Below are positions 7,063 through 16,055 of a stretch of DNA of 37,317 nt, in pieces. The stretch spans positions 1-37,317 of the forward strand of contig CAJCII010000123.1 of assembly GCA_903970335.1 (NCBI GenBank), read 5' to 3'. The first letter of the stretch is position 1; every line of letters begins with the position of its first letter. Position numbers and translations under genes: made by a program. Under the pieces are notes generated by a model, which saw nothing but the letters and a program-made list of their open reading frames with translations, was not told the DNA's origin and did no database searches. The DNA is from Bacteroidota bacterium. GTDB lineage: Bacteria; Verrucomicrobiota; Verrucomicrobiia; Methylacidiphilales; UBA1321.

Positions 7063-9114
7063 TCAAATCTTCGGCTCCCGCTTCCGCCCCGCCCCCCGGC
7101 CCGCCTTCGGGTAGGTCACCGGTTTGGCCCTCGGCTCGATCTTGGTCAGCCCGGCCTGCTGCTTCAGCTCCATGATCTGGTCCCGGAGGAGGGCGGCCTT
7201 CTCGTAGTGCATGGCGGCGGAGGCGGCCAGCATCTCGGTCTCCAGCTCCTGGAGGACCTGCATGATGTCCATGTCGGGCGTGGCCTCGCCCACCACCCCC
7301 GCCGCGATCTGCCGGCCCTTCATCAGGCTGCCCAGGCTCTCCTGCACCGCCCGCACCACCGAGCGCGGGGTGATCCCATGCTCCGTGTTGTAGGCCATCT
7401 GCTTTTCCCGCCGGGCCTTGCTGATGGCGATGAGGTTGCGGATGGAGTCGGTGATTTTATCGGCGTAGAGGATGACGAGGCCGTTGAGGTGGCGGGCGGC
7501 GCGGCCCGCGGTCTGGATCAGGGAGGTCTGGGAGCGGAGGAAGCCCTCCTTGTCGGCGTCGAGGACGGCGACGAGGGAGACCTCGGGGAGGTCGAGGCCC
7601 TCGCGGAGGAGGTTGATGCCGATGAGGACATCGACCTCGCCGGTGCGGAGGCTGCGGAGGATTTCGACGCGCTCGATGGTGTCGATTTCCGAGTGGATGT
7701 AGCGGACCTTGATGCCGAGGTCGCGGAGGTAATCGGCAAGGTCCTCGGCGGTGCGCTTGGTGAGGGTGGTGACGAGGACGCGCTGGCCCTGCTCGACGCG
7801 GAGACGGGCCTGAGCGAGGAGGTCGTCGACCTGACCCGTGAGGGGCTTGACGACGATTTCGGGGTCGAGGAGTCCGGTGGGGCGGATGATCTGCTCGGCA
7901 CTGATGCCGCCGGCCTGCTCGACTTCGTATTTGGATGGCGTGGCGGAGACGTAGAGGCGCGGGCCGGTGAGGGCATCGAACTCGTCGAACTTGAGCGGGC
8001 GGTTGTCGAGGGCGGAGGGAAGCCGGAAGCCATGCTCGACGAGGACCATTTTGCGGGAGCGGTCGCCTTCGTACATGCCGCCGATCTGGGGGATCGCGAC
8101 GTGGGACTCGTCGACGATGGTGAGGAAGTCGCTGGGAAAAAAGTCGATGAGCGTGTAGGGCCGCGAGCCGGGCGGGCGTCCGCTGGTATGGCGTGAGTAG
8201 TTCTCGATGCCGTTGCAGTAGCCCATCTCCTCCATCATTTCGAGGTCGAAGGTGGTGCGCATTTTGAGCCGCTGGGCCTCAAGGAGTTTGCCCTGCTTTT
8301 CCAGCTCGGCGACGCGTTCGTCGAGTTCCTTCCGGATGGTGCCCATGGCGATGCGCATCTTGTCGGCGGGGGTGACGTAGTGCCGCGCGGCGAAGAAGGT
8401 GATCTGGTCGAGCGTTTCCTGGTTCTCCCCGCTGATGGGATCGAAGCGGGTGACGCGGTCGACCTCGTCGCCGAAGAACTCGACGCGCACGGCGTCCTCG
8501 GTGTAGGCGGGGCAAAGCTCGACGGTGTCGCCGCGGACACGGAACTTGCCGCGGGTGAGCTGGAAGTCGTTGCGCTCGTACTGCATTTCAACGAGGCGGG
8601 CGAGGAAGGCCTCGCGGGTGAGGAACTGGCCCTTGGCGACGGGGCAAACCATATCTTTGTAGTCCTCGGGCGAACCCAAACCGTAGATGCAGGAGACGCT
8701 GGCGACGACGAGGACATCGCGGCGGGTGAGGAGGGCGGCGCTGGCGGCAAGGCGGAGGCGCTCGATTTCCTCGTTGATGCTGGAGTCCTTTTCGATGTAG
8801 GTATCGCTGCGCGGGATGTAGGCCTCGGGCTGATAGTAGTCGAAGTAGGAGACGAAATACTCGACGGCGTTTTCTGGGAAGAATTGCTTGAACTCGCTGT
8901 AGAGCTGCGCGGCGAGCGTTTTGTTATGGGAGAGAATGAGGGTGGGGCGGTCCAGCGCGGCGATGACGTTGGCCATGGTGTAGGTCTTGCCGGAACCGGT
9001 GACGCCGAGGAGCACGGAATGTTTTTCGCCGGAGCGCAGGCGTTTGAGCAATTTTTCGATGGCCTGCGGTTGGTCCCCCATGGGCGGGAAGGGGGAATGG
9101 AGCTTGAACGACAT
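7063..9114 (-). CDS. uvrB: UvrABC system protein B
   Basis: The DNA-damage verification helicase of nucleotide excision repair, working with UvrA and UvrC. At 683 residues it has the family length. Walker A is GVTGSGKT (37-44); the damage-probing β-hairpin lies in YYQPEAYIPRSDTYIEKDSSINEE; the Walker B region has DESH; helicase motif VI carries QTAGRAARHLNG; and the C-terminal UVR domain (LQELETEMLAASAAMHYEKAA) binds UvrC. The ATG at 9114 gives the family N-terminus FKLHSPFPPMGDQP. It is divergent from aguB, with a 114-base gap. The GC-rich, G-ending codon pattern differs slightly from leuS but matches the following genes. Confidence 0.98.
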   Translation of the reverse strand: MSFKLHSPFPPMGDQPQAIEKLLKRLRSGEKHSVLLGVTGSGKTYTMANVIAALDRPTLILSHNKTLAAQLYSEFKQFFPENAVEYFVSYFDYYQPEAYIPRSDTYIEKDSSINEEIERLRLAASAALLTRRDVLVVASVSCIYGLGSPEDYKDMVCPVAKGQFLTREAFLARLVEMQYERNDFQLTRGKFRVRGDTVELCPAYTEDAVRVEFFGDEVDRVTRFDPISGENQETLDQITFFAARHYVTPADKMRIAMGTIRKELDERVAELEKQGKLLEAQRLKMRTTFDLEMMEEMGYCNGIENYSRHTSGRPPGSRPYTLIDFFPSDFLTIVDESHVAIPQIGGMYEGDRSRKMVLVEHGFRLPSALDNRPLKFDEFDALTGPRLYVSATPSKYEVEQAGGISAEQIIRPTGLLDPEIVVKPLTGQVDDLLAQARLRVEQGQRVLVTTLTKRTAEDLADYLRDLGIKVRYIHSEIDTIERVEILRSLRTGEVDVLIGINLLREGLDLPEVSLVAVLDADKEGFLRSQTSLIQTAGRAARHLNGLVILYADKITDSIRNLIAISKARREKQMAYNTEHGITPRSVVRAVQESLGSLMKGRQIAAGVVGEATPDMDIMQVLQELETEMLAASAAMHYEKAALLRDQIMELKQQAGLTKIEPRAKPVTYPKAGRGAGRKREPKI

Positions 9115-9228
9115 CCGATGAATCTAAACCGGAAACGGGAGATGAAAAGCGTGGGGCGTTATTTCTGGCGAAGGTCTTTCGCGTCGGGCTTTGCCAAAAG
9201 AAAAATTGGTCCTAAGATAAATCTCACC

Positions 9229-10119
9229 ATGTCCGCATCCAAAAAAATCAAACTGGGCCTGCTCCAGACTTGGGCCGATGCCGATCCGGTTTCCAATCTG
9301 AAACGGACGCTGCAACTCGCCCATGCCGCGGCGGACCGGGGCGCGCAGATCATCTCGACGCAGGAGCTTTTTCGTTCCCAGTATTTTTGCCAGAGCGAGG
9401 ACCACGCCCATTTTGCCTTGGCCGAAGAAATTCCGGCGGGACCGAGCACCGAGGCTTTTTGCGAATTCGCCAAGGCGCGTGGGGTGGTGGTGGTCGCTTC
9501 GCTGTTCGAGCGGCGCATGGCGGGGGTCTATCACAACACGGCGGCGGTGATCGATGCCGACGGCACCTACCTCGGCAAGTACCGGAAGATGCACATTCCC
9601 GACGATCCGCTTTTCTACGAGAAGTTCTACTTCACGCCGGGCGATCTCGGTTTCCGCGCCTGGGACACCCGCTTCGGGCGGATCGGCGTGCTCATCTGCT
9701 GGGACCAGTGGTTTCCCGAGGCGGCACGGCTGACCTCGATGGCCGGGGCGCAGATTCTTTTTTACCCGACGGCGATCGGTTGGCATCCGAGCGAACGCGA
9801 GAAGTACGGCGAGGCGCACCACTCGTCGTGGGAGACGATCCAGCGGTCGCACGCGGTGGCGAATGGTTGTTACGTGGCGGTGACGAATCGCGTAGGACTG
9901 GAGCAACCCATCGGCGGGGACGGGATCAAGTTCTGGGGTCAAAGCTTCATCGCGAATACGTCGGGGCAGATTGTGGCAAAGGCCGGAGTAGAAAAGGAAG
10001 AGGTGCTGGTGCAGGAGATCGATCTCGCCACGGTGGATGTCACGCGCACGCACTGGCCGTTTCTGCGCGACCGGCGGATCGATGCCTATGGCGATTTGAC
10101 CAAGCGGCTGATCGATTGA
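9229..10119 (+). CDS. aguB: N-carbamoylputrescine amidase
   Basis: A nitrilase-superfamily hydrolase that converts N-carbamoylputrescine to putrescine, CO2 and ammonia, the last step of the agmatine route to putrescine. It has 296 residues. The catalytic triad is visible: Glu46 (STQELF), Lys120 (YRKMHIPDDP) and Cys157 (LICWDQWFPE). The segment PTAIGWHPSE and the HSSWETIQRSHAVANG block are typical of the AguB branch. The ATG at 9229 is followed by the lysine-rich SASKKIKLGLLQT. It lies 12 bases upstream of aguA, so the two form an operon that performs consecutive reactions. Strong identification. Confidence 0.96.
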   Translation: MSASKKIKLGLLQTWADADPVSNLKRTLQLAHAAADRGAQIISTQELFRSQYFCQSEDHAHFALAEEIPAGPSTEAFCEFAKARGVVVVASLFERRMAGVYHNTAAVIDADGTYLGKYRKMHIPDDPLFYEKFYFTPGDLGFRAWDTRFGRIGVLICWDQWFPEAARLTSMAGAQILFYPTAIGWHPSEREKYGEAHHSSWETIQRSHAVANGCYVAVTNRVGLEQPIGGDGIKFWGQSFIANTSGQIVAKAGVEKEEVLVQEIDLATVDVTRTHWPFLRDRRIDAYGDLTKRLID

Positions 10120-10131
10120 GATGTCCCGATC

Positions 10132-11196
10132 ATGAGCGCGATTATCAGCGACACAACCGTTACGCCCCGCTCGCTCGGTTTCCGGATGCCTGCGGAGTGG
10201 GCGCGACACGACGCCACCTGGCTGACGTGGCCGAGGCCCGAGGGCATTAGTTTTCCCGAGGCGTTCGACGCGATTCCGCCGCTGTGGGCCGGACTGGCGA
10301 AGCTGCTGGCCGAGGGCGAGCATGTCCACATCAACGTCTTTTCGCCCGAGCACGAAGTCGGAATCGTCGCCGCGTTGAAGAAGGCGGACGCTCCGCTCGG
10401 GACACGCATCCATCTACACCCGTTCCCCGCCTACGAGCCGTGGTGTCGCGATCACGGTCCCATCTTTGTGCGGAACGACCGGGAGGTGGCGGTGGTCGAC
10501 TGGCGTTACAACGCGTGGGGCGGGAAGTATCCGCCGTGCGATCTCGACGACGAGGTGCCGCAGCATGTCGCGCACCTTTTCGGGCTACGTCTTTTCTCGC
10601 CGCCGATGATTCTCGAGGGCGGTTCCATCGAAGTGAACGGCGAGGGGACGCTGGTCACAACCGAGGCGTGTCTGCTGAACAAGAATCGCAACCCGAACCT
10701 GAGCCGCGAGGAGATCGAGGCCTATCTGCGCGATTACCTGGGCGTGGAGCAGATTCTGTGGCTGGGCGAAGGGATCGTGGGCGACGATACGGACGGGCAC
10801 ATCGACGACCTCACGCGGTTCGTCGAGGCGACCACGCTGGTAACGATTGTCGAGGAGGATCCCGCCGACGAGAATTACGCCTTGCTGCAAGAGAACAGCG
10901 AACGGCTGGCGGCGATGCGCGATCCGCAGGGGCAGCCCTGGCGGGTGGTCGATCTGCCGACGCCTGGATATATCGAGAAGGATGGTCAGCGGTTGCCAGC
11001 GAGCTACGCGAATTTCTACATCGCCAACGAGGTGGTGGTGATGCCCGGGTTCGGTCATCCCAACGACGCGAAGGCGCGCGAGATTTTACAGGGCCTTTTT
11101 CCGACGCGGCGCGTGGTGCTCTGGCCCGCGCTGGATTTGATCTGGGGCCTCGGCGCGTTTCACTGCATCACGCAACAGCAGCCGGGGCTGAACTGA
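10132..11196 (+). CDS. aguA: Agmatine deiminase
   Basis: A guanidino-group-modifying enzyme that turns agmatine into N-carbamoylputrescine and ammonia, the substrate of the aguB product just upstream. The 354-residue protein starts with the conserved RMPAEWARHDATWLTWP. It has RDHGPIFV with the substrate acidic residue, LEGGSIEVNGEGTLVTT, the GDDTDGHIDDLTRFV motif with the catalytic Asp/His, and the C-terminal nucleophile Cys345 in GAFHCITQQQP. It follows aguB by 12 bases. The putrescine pathway here therefore probably starts from arginine via agmatine; no arginine decarboxylase gene lies in the window. Confidence 0.96.
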   Translation: MSAIISDTTVTPRSLGFRMPAEWARHDATWLTWPRPEGISFPEAFDAIPPLWAGLAKLLAEGEHVHINVFSPEHEVGIVAALKKADAPLGTRIHLHPFPAYEPWCRDHGPIFVRNDREVAVVDWRYNAWGGKYPPCDLDDEVPQHVAHLFGLRLFSPPMILEGGSIEVNGEGTLVTTEACLLNKNRNPNLSREEIEAYLRDYLGVEQILWLGEGIVGDDTDGHIDDLTRFVEATTLVTIVEEDPADENYALLQENSERLAAMRDPQGQPWRVVDLPTPGYIEKDGQRLPASYANFYIANEVVVMPGFGHPNDAKAREILQGLFPTRRVVLWPALDLIWGLGAFHCITQQQPGLN

Positions 11197-11212
11197 GAAC
11201 TGAGAACGGGCA

Positions 11213-11250
11213 GGCCGAAGTTTGGACGTAATTAACGGAATTACGGAATT
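11213..11250 (+). repeat. 38-bp interspersed repeat, copy 2
   Basis: Matches 5571-5608 in the opposite orientation with two differences. It lies just past the aguA stop, before GAAAACATCAAGACATG and a purine-rich stretch repeating GAGAACGGG (11202-11210 and 11310-11318). Confidence 0.7.
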
Positions 11251-11364
11251 TTTTCACAGGAAAACATCAAGACATGAAATCAGGATGGGAAGGCAGGAGG
11301 GTAGAACCGAGAACGGGGAGGAGTTCTTCCTTCTAAGTTTTGCGGTTATCGCTCTAACTTTTCC

Positions 11365-12624
11365 ATGCGCTGGCTGCTGACATCGTGGGGATCGCAGGGC
11401 GACCTGCATCCGTTCCTGGCGCTGGGGCGCGGGCTGGTGGTGCGCGGACATGGCGTGACGCTGGTGGGGCATCCTGAGTGGCGGGCGGAAACGGAGCGGG
11501 CGGGCCTGCGCTTCGTCTCGACCGGCGAGCCGTTGCGCGAGGACCTGATCCAGAAATATCCGGAGGTCCTGTCGATGAAGTGGGGCGGGCTGGTTTCCCT
11601 GCACACGCTGGTGCATCGGGCAATCGCGCCGGGCTTTGCGGGTGTCTTGGCGGCTTTGCGGGCCGAGGCGCCGCAGCACGATGCGATGCTGGCGCATCAC
11701 TTCACGTTTCCCGCGCCGATGGCGGCGGAATTGAGCGGGATTCCGTGGGGGACGATCAGCCTGGCTCCGGGGGTGGTGCCGTCGGCGTACGCATTGCCGG
11801 GCTCTCATTTTGGACGGACAAGAAGTGGCGTGTCCGGGCGAACCTGGAACCGGTTCGTCTGGTTCATGGGGCAACGAATCACACGCCGGGTGGTCGATCC
11901 GGTGGTGAATCGATTGCGTCGGGAGCAGGGCCTGAAGCCGATTCGCGATGCGGTTTTCGAGGCCCATTCATCCCTCCTGAATCTTCAACTCTACAGCGAG
12001 CATTTCGCGCCGCGTCCGCCGGACTGGAGCCGGGAAAAGCGGCTGACGGGTTTTTGCTTTTACGATCCGCCCGGAGCGACGCTACCACGGGAGGTGGAGA
12101 AATTTCTGGCGTCCGGGGAACCGCCGGTGCTGGTGACGCTGGGCTCGACGGCGGTGCAAATTCCGGGGCGGCTGTACGAAAGCGCGGCGGAGGCGCTGGA
12201 AGGACTGGGGTTGCGGGGCATCCTGCTGATCGGCCCGGAAAAGAATCGACCGGCGCATTTGCCGGAAACGATCCTGGCGACCGCCTACGCGCCGTACGGG
12301 CTCCTCATGCCGCGGGTGCGCGCCGTGGTGCATCAATGCGGGATCGGCACGCTGTCCCACACCTTGCGCGCGGGGGTGCCGTCGTTGGCCTGTCCGTTTG
12401 CTTTCGACCAGCCGAACAATGCGCGACGGATCGAGGCGCTCGGCGTGGCGGAGGTCACACTGCCGCAACGACGGTCGGCGCGGGAGCTCCGGCAGGCGCT
12501 GGAGAAGCTGCTGAGCGGTCGCGCCCCGGAAAAGGCGAAGCGGCTGGGCGAAGCGATCCGGGCCGAGGACGGCGTGGCGCGGGCGTGCGAGATTCTGGAG
12601 GAGACGTTCGCCGCCACCGGGTGA
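11365..12624 (+). CDS. Glycosyltransferase, GT1/UGT-like (MGT-type)
   Basis: A 419-residue GT-B fold glycosyltransferase of the nucleotide-sugar-dependent type that includes sterol, macrolide and rhamnolipid-like glycosyltransferases. The N-terminal acceptor domain starts with the glycine-rich TSWGSQGDLHPFLALGRGL and HGVTLVGHPEW. The C-terminal donor domain has VLVTLGSTAV, the APYGLLMPRVRAVVHQCGIGTLSHTLRAGVPSL signature split over about residues 311-345 and CPFAFDQPNNARRIEALGVA. No signal peptide is present, so it acts in the cytoplasm or at its membrane face. The acceptor cannot be deduced. It precedes a membrane-anchored phosphatase-fold protein by about 50 bases, suggesting cotranscription. 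The ATG at 11365 gives the family N-terminus; no clear Shine-Dalgarno. Confidence 0.88.
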   Translation: MRWLLTSWGSQGDLHPFLALGRGLVVRGHGVTLVGHPEWRAETERAGLRFVSTGEPLREDLIQKYPEVLSMKWGGLVSLHTLVHRAIAPGFAGVLAALRAEAPQHDAMLAHHFTFPAPMAAELSGIPWGTISLAPGVVPSAYALPGSHFGRTRSGVSGRTWNRFVWFMGQRITRRVVDPVVNRLRREQGLKPIRDAVFEAHSSLLNLQLYSEHFAPRPPDWSREKRLTGFCFYDPPGATLPREVEKFLASGEPPVLVTLGSTAVQIPGRLYESAAEALEGLGLRGILLIGPEKNRPAHLPETILATAYAPYGLLMPRVRAVVHQCGIGTLSHTLRAGVPSLACPFAFDQPNNARRIEALGVAEVTLPQRRSARELRQALEKLLSGRAPEKAKRLGEAIRAEDGVARACEILEETFAATG

Positions 12625-12672
12625 ACACTTACCCCTTTTCTTGCGAGGACATTTCCCGTTTACTTGCCGCAG

Positions 12673-14067
12673 ATGAAATGGCGCATCGTCCTGACGACAG
12701 TTTTCGTGCTCACCTTATTTGGGGGCTTTGCCTACCTCTATGTAAATACGTTTGTGCGGAAGCATCAGCCCTCGGTCATACTGTTCGTCGTCGATGGCCT
12801 CGACTTGAATACGCTGAACCTGGCGCGGCAGCAGATGGGGCCGCGTCCGCAGCATGGGACGGAGCCGGACGATCCGCTCATCGAGGACGCGCGGCGGCGG
12901 GCGGCCTACCGGAACCAGATGTTGAACCTGGACTCGTTTTGGAACATCGCCCTGCTCAGCATTCAGGAACCGGGCCAGCCCGTGCCGGACGAAGGGGCCG
13001 ACGCCACGGCCCTGGCCTGCGGTCAGCGGGTGGCGAACGGTTATGTCTCGGTCAATAGCAGCAACGAGGCGCTGCGGTCGCTGATCTACGTGGCCGAACA
13101 ATCGCATCGCGCCACCGGGTTGGTGACGACGAGTTCGCTGATGCAGCCGACTCCGGTCGCTTTTTACTCAACGATCAATGGCACGCCGGAACCGTATCGC
13201 AACGCCAACGATCTGCTTTACTCGGGCATCGATGTCGTGATGGGCGGCGGCGAGCAGTATTTTACCCCGGCCAACGTGGGGAACGAACTGGGGCGGACGG
13301 ATGGGCACAACCTGCTCGACGAGGCGCAGAAGAGTCACGGCTACGTCGTGCTGCGGACGCGGGACGAATTGAACAAGGTTTCGACCTGGGGAGCGGGCAA
13401 GTTGCTCGGAGTTTTCGCACCCGACCAGTTTTATTACTCGTCTCTCCAACCGGTCGATCGGCGGCAACCCTCGCTGGCCGAGATGACCCGCGTGGCCATC
13501 TCGCGGCTCAACAACAATATCAATCCCTATTTCCTCGTGGTGGAGCATGGCCTGGTGGCGCGCGCGGCGGAACAGAATTTCGGGAAGCTCGCGGTGAACG
13601 AAGTGGCCGAGGTGGACGAGGCGATCCAGTCGGCGGTGGAGTACGCGGGGTCGGATGCGTTGGTCCTGGTGACGAACAGTTACAGTCTGGGCGCGATCAG
13701 TCCGCTGCCGCCGACCGCGCCGGGAGACCTGGTCGCCGCGCCGGCGACGGTCGATGCCGAGGGCAGGCCGGTGAGGTTCGTGGCCATTCCGATGGCACCA
13801 CCCGCTCCGCCTGCGTGGCTGGCCGGCCCGGGAGGTCCGGCGGTCACTCGTGTGCAGGCGACGTGGATACACGAACACGACCTGAACGCCTGGGCAAACG
13901 GAAATACCTCTGTTTTACTGATGGCCGATCCTGCGCTCCGCTTCCAGACGCGAGCCTTGCCCCTGGCGGAACCGGCCTGGCTGGCCTCGCGCGGGGAAGG
14001 GTCGAGTCAGTTGCGGGGATTCCTGAACAACACCGACGTGTTCGATATCATCTCCGAGCAGTTTTAG
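12673..14067 (+). CDS. Membrane-anchored alkaline-phosphatase-fold protein, probably catalytically dead
   Basis: A 464-residue protein with an N-terminal transmembrane helix (about 5-27); the rest is predicted outside the cytoplasmic membrane. The layout follows the PhoA family: VILFVVDGLD (Asp41, first metal ligand), DEGADATALACGQ, VTTSSLMQPTPVAFYS, VVEHGLVARAAEQNF, LVTNSYSLGA and a late HEHDLNAW. Against the PhoA pattern, the nucleophile position DSA reads DEG (Glu107), the Asp/His before TP is Gln, the D-x-x-x-H pair after VE is lost, and the TADHETGG pair reads TNSYSLGA. Only Asp41, the Thr, the Glu and a late His survive. I infer a pseudoenzyme with a binding role. A TTG at 12664 is an alternative start. 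It sits 10 bases upstream of ksgA. Confidence 0.75.
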   Translation: MKWRIVLTTVFVLTLFGGFAYLYVNTFVRKHQPSVILFVVDGLDLNTLNLARQQMGPRPQHGTEPDDPLIEDARRRAAYRNQMLNLDSFWNIALLSIQEPGQPVPDEGADATALACGQRVANGYVSVNSSNEALRSLIYVAEQSHRATGLVTTSSLMQPTPVAFYSTINGTPEPYRNANDLLYSGIDVVMGGGEQYFTPANVGNELGRTDGHNLLDEAQKSHGYVVLRTRDELNKVSTWGAGKLLGVFAPDQFYYSSLQPVDRRQPSLAEMTRVAISRLNNNINPYFLVVEHGLVARAAEQNFGKLAVNEVAEVDEAIQSAVEYAGSDALVLVTNSYSLGAISPLPPTAPGDLVAAPATVDAEGRPVRFVAIPMAPPAPPAWLAGPGGPAVTRVQATWIHEHDLNAWANGNTSVLLMADPALRFQTRALPLAEPAWLASRGEGSSQLRGFLNNTDVFDIISEQF

Positions 14068-14077
14068 GAATGGTGAG

Positions 14078-14875
14078 ATGACCTTGACCGAAATTCGCGC
14101 GGCGCTCGATTCGCGCGGCCTGCGTCCCCTGAAGCAACTGGGGCAGAATTTTCTGCACGATCAGAACCTGGCCCGATGGATCGCGGAACGCGCGGTGGAG
14201 GGAGTCGAGTCGGGCGCCACGGTGGTCGAGATCGGGCCGGGACTTGGCGCGCTGACGGAGTCCCTGGTCGGTGGCGATCTGAAGGTGATCGCGTTGGAGA
14301 AAGACCGAGGCTTGTGCGTCTTTTTGCGGGAGCGTTTTACGGCGGAGATTGCCGGAGGGGGATTCGATTTGCGCGAGGGCGATGCGCTGGAAATCCTGCC
14401 CAGGCTGGAAGTCGCCCCGGTGGTGGTGTGCGGGAACCTGCCCTATTACATTTCCACGCCGCTGCTGATGGAGTGCCTGCGTTTGCCGGGCCGTCCGGCG
14501 CGGTTGCTTTTCCTCGTGCAGAGGGAGGTCGGGCAACGGCTGGCCGGACTGCCGGGCAGCAAGACCTACGGCGCGCTCTCGGTGCTGGTGCAGGCGGTCT
14601 GTGAGGTCACGCAGGTGCGCACGCTGCCGGGGTCGGTTTTTTATCCGCCGCCGGAGGTCGAGTCGGTGCTGGTCCGGCTCACGCCGCGACTCGAGCCGCT
14701 GGTCGCCGTGGAGGAGCGGGTCGATTTTCTCGCCGTGGTGCAGCGCGGCTTTTCGCAGCGGCGCAAGAAGCTTTCCAACTTGCTGCCGATTTCCGATGGA
14801 CGTCGCGCGGAAGAGTTGAGTCCCGCCGAGTGGGTCGAGCTTTGGCGGGGGATGAAGACGGAGCCTACTTCCTGA
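14078..14875 (+). CDS. rsmA: 16S rRNA (adenine1518-N6/adenine1519-N6)-dimethyltransferase
   Basis: KsgA/RsmA dimethylates two adjacent adenosines in the 3' end loop of 16S rRNA using S-adenosylmethionine, a late 30S assembly checkpoint. It has 265 residues. Signatures are KQLGQNFLHDQNLA near the N-terminus, the SAM motif I VVEIGPGLGALTE, the acidic ribose-binding VIALEKDRGL, and motif IV NLPYYIS (Asn120 starts it). The C-terminal domain has FYPPPEVESVLVRL. The ATG at 14078 is 10 bases past the phosphatase-like gene stop. The 3' end overlaps the convergent pilT by 11 bases, so the two transcripts must read through or stop within coding sequence. Confidence 0.96.
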   Translation: MTLTEIRAALDSRGLRPLKQLGQNFLHDQNLARWIAERAVEGVESGATVVEIGPGLGALTESLVGGDLKVIALEKDRGLCVFLRERFTAEIAGGGFDLREGDALEILPRLEVAPVVVCGNLPYYISTPLLMECLRLPGRPARLLFLVQREVGQRLAGLPGSKTYGALSVLVQAVCEVTQVRTLPGSVFYPPPEVESVLVRLTPRLEPLVAVEERVDFLAVVQRGFSQRRKKLSNLLPISDGRRAEELSPAEWVELWRGMKTEPTS

Positions 14876-16055
14876 TCGAAGGCCGGGCGGCGATGCGGGG
14901 CTTGGGCACTGGATCTCCGCCGTTGTTGGCGATGGCCGCCATGGCGGCTCCGCCTCCGCCTTCCTCCTCGTCATCTTCGTTGGCGAGCAGGGGAGCGAAA
15001 CGGGTCTTGTCGATGGCCTTCATGTAAGCTTCCTTGGCCGTGACCGTCTTGTGGCTGACGAGCGCCATGATGGCGTCGTCCATGAATTGCATGCCCTCGG
15101 ACTTGCCGCTGATGAGGACGTCGGTCAGCTTCTCGACCGCGCCCTCGCGGATGATGGAGGCGACCGCCGTGTTGGCGATGAGGATTTCGTTCACGGCCAC
15201 GCGGCCTTTGCCCCCCGCTTTCTTCATCAGGAGCTGCGCGACAATGCCGCGCAACGAGGCGGAGAGCATGGTGCGGACCTGCGGCTGCTGGCTGCTGGGA
15301 AAAACGTCGATCATGCGGTCGACCGTCTTGCGGGCGTTGTTGGTGTGGAGCGTGCCGAAAACGAGCATGCCCGTTTCCGCCGCAGTGAGAGCGAGGGAGA
15401 TCGTTTCCAGATCGCGCATTTCCCCGACGAGCACGACGTCGGCATCCTCGCGCATGGCGTTGCGCAGGCCGTCGGCGAAGCTCGGCGTGTCCTCGCCCAC
15501 CTCGCGCTGGGTGATGATGCTGAGCTTGTTGTTGTGGACGAATTCGATCGGCTCCTCGATCGTGATGATGTGGCGCGCGTAGCTGCTGTTGATGTAATCG
15601 ATGAGCGCGGCCAGGGTGGTCGATTTCCCCGAGCCGGTGGGGCCGGTGACGAGGACGAGGCCGCCCTTGATGTTGGCGAATCTTTTGATGACCTGCGGAA
15701 CTTTCAGCTCTTCCAGCGTGGCGATCTTGTTCGGGATAAGACGGAAGATGCCGCCGAGCCCGTGCAGATGGCGATGGAGGTTGCAGCGGAAGCGGGCATC
15801 TTCGCTTAGTTCGTAGGCCAGGTCGGCATCGCCGGTTTTCTGGAAGCCTTCCCAGCGTTTCGGTCCGGCGACTTCGCGGAGCATCTGCTCCATTTCCGCG
15901 TGGGTCAGCGGCTCGTTGCGGATGCGTTGGATGTCGCCGTGGAGACGCATCTTGGGCGGCTGGCCCTCCTGCATGTGAAGATCGGAAGCTTTGGTTTGGA
16001 CGATGATATCGAAATAATCATCGATCATGATGCGCTGATGGGCCACGGCGGACAT
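14865..16055 (-). CDS. pilT: Type IV pilus twitching motility ATPase PilT
   Basis: The hexameric cytoplasmic ATPase that powers retraction of type IV pili. It has 396 residues, slightly long because of an acidic, glycine- and proline-rich tail (about 355-396). The N-terminal PAS-like domain has KASDLHMQEGQPPKMRLHG. Walker A is GPTGSGKST (138-146); the Asp box TIEEPIEFVH, the His box GTLHTNNA and Walker B (DADVVLVGEMRD) are all intact. No other pilus gene is in the window, so it is an isolated copy. It converges on rsmA with an 11-base overlap. The paralogue PilU cannot be fully excluded. Confidence 0.93.
   Translation of the reverse strand: MSAVAHQRIMIDDYFDIIVQTKASDLHMQEGQPPKMRLHGDIQRIRNEPLTHAEMEQMLREVAGPKRWEGFQKTGDADLAYELSEDARFRCNLHRHLHGLGGIFRLIPNKIATLEELKVPQVIKRFANIKGGLVLVTGPTGSGKSTTLAALIDYINSSYARHIITIEEPIEFVHNNKLSIITQREVGEDTPSFADGLRNAMREDADVVLVGEMRDLETISLALTAAETGMLVFGTLHTNNARKTVDRMIDVFPSSQQPQVRTMLSASLRGIVAQLLMKKAGGKGRVAVNEILIANTAVASIIREGAVEKLTDVLISGKSEGMQFMDDAIMALVSHKTVTAKEAYMKAIDKTRFAPLLANEDDEEEGGGGAAMAAIANNGGDPVPKPRIAARPSIRK

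Noticed and set aside
7207-9228. Long Gly/Glu/Asp-rich plus-strand frames opposite uvrB, one reading into aguB
   Set aside because: They are shadows of uvrB. The real aguB begins at the ATG at 9229, where the family N-terminus starts.
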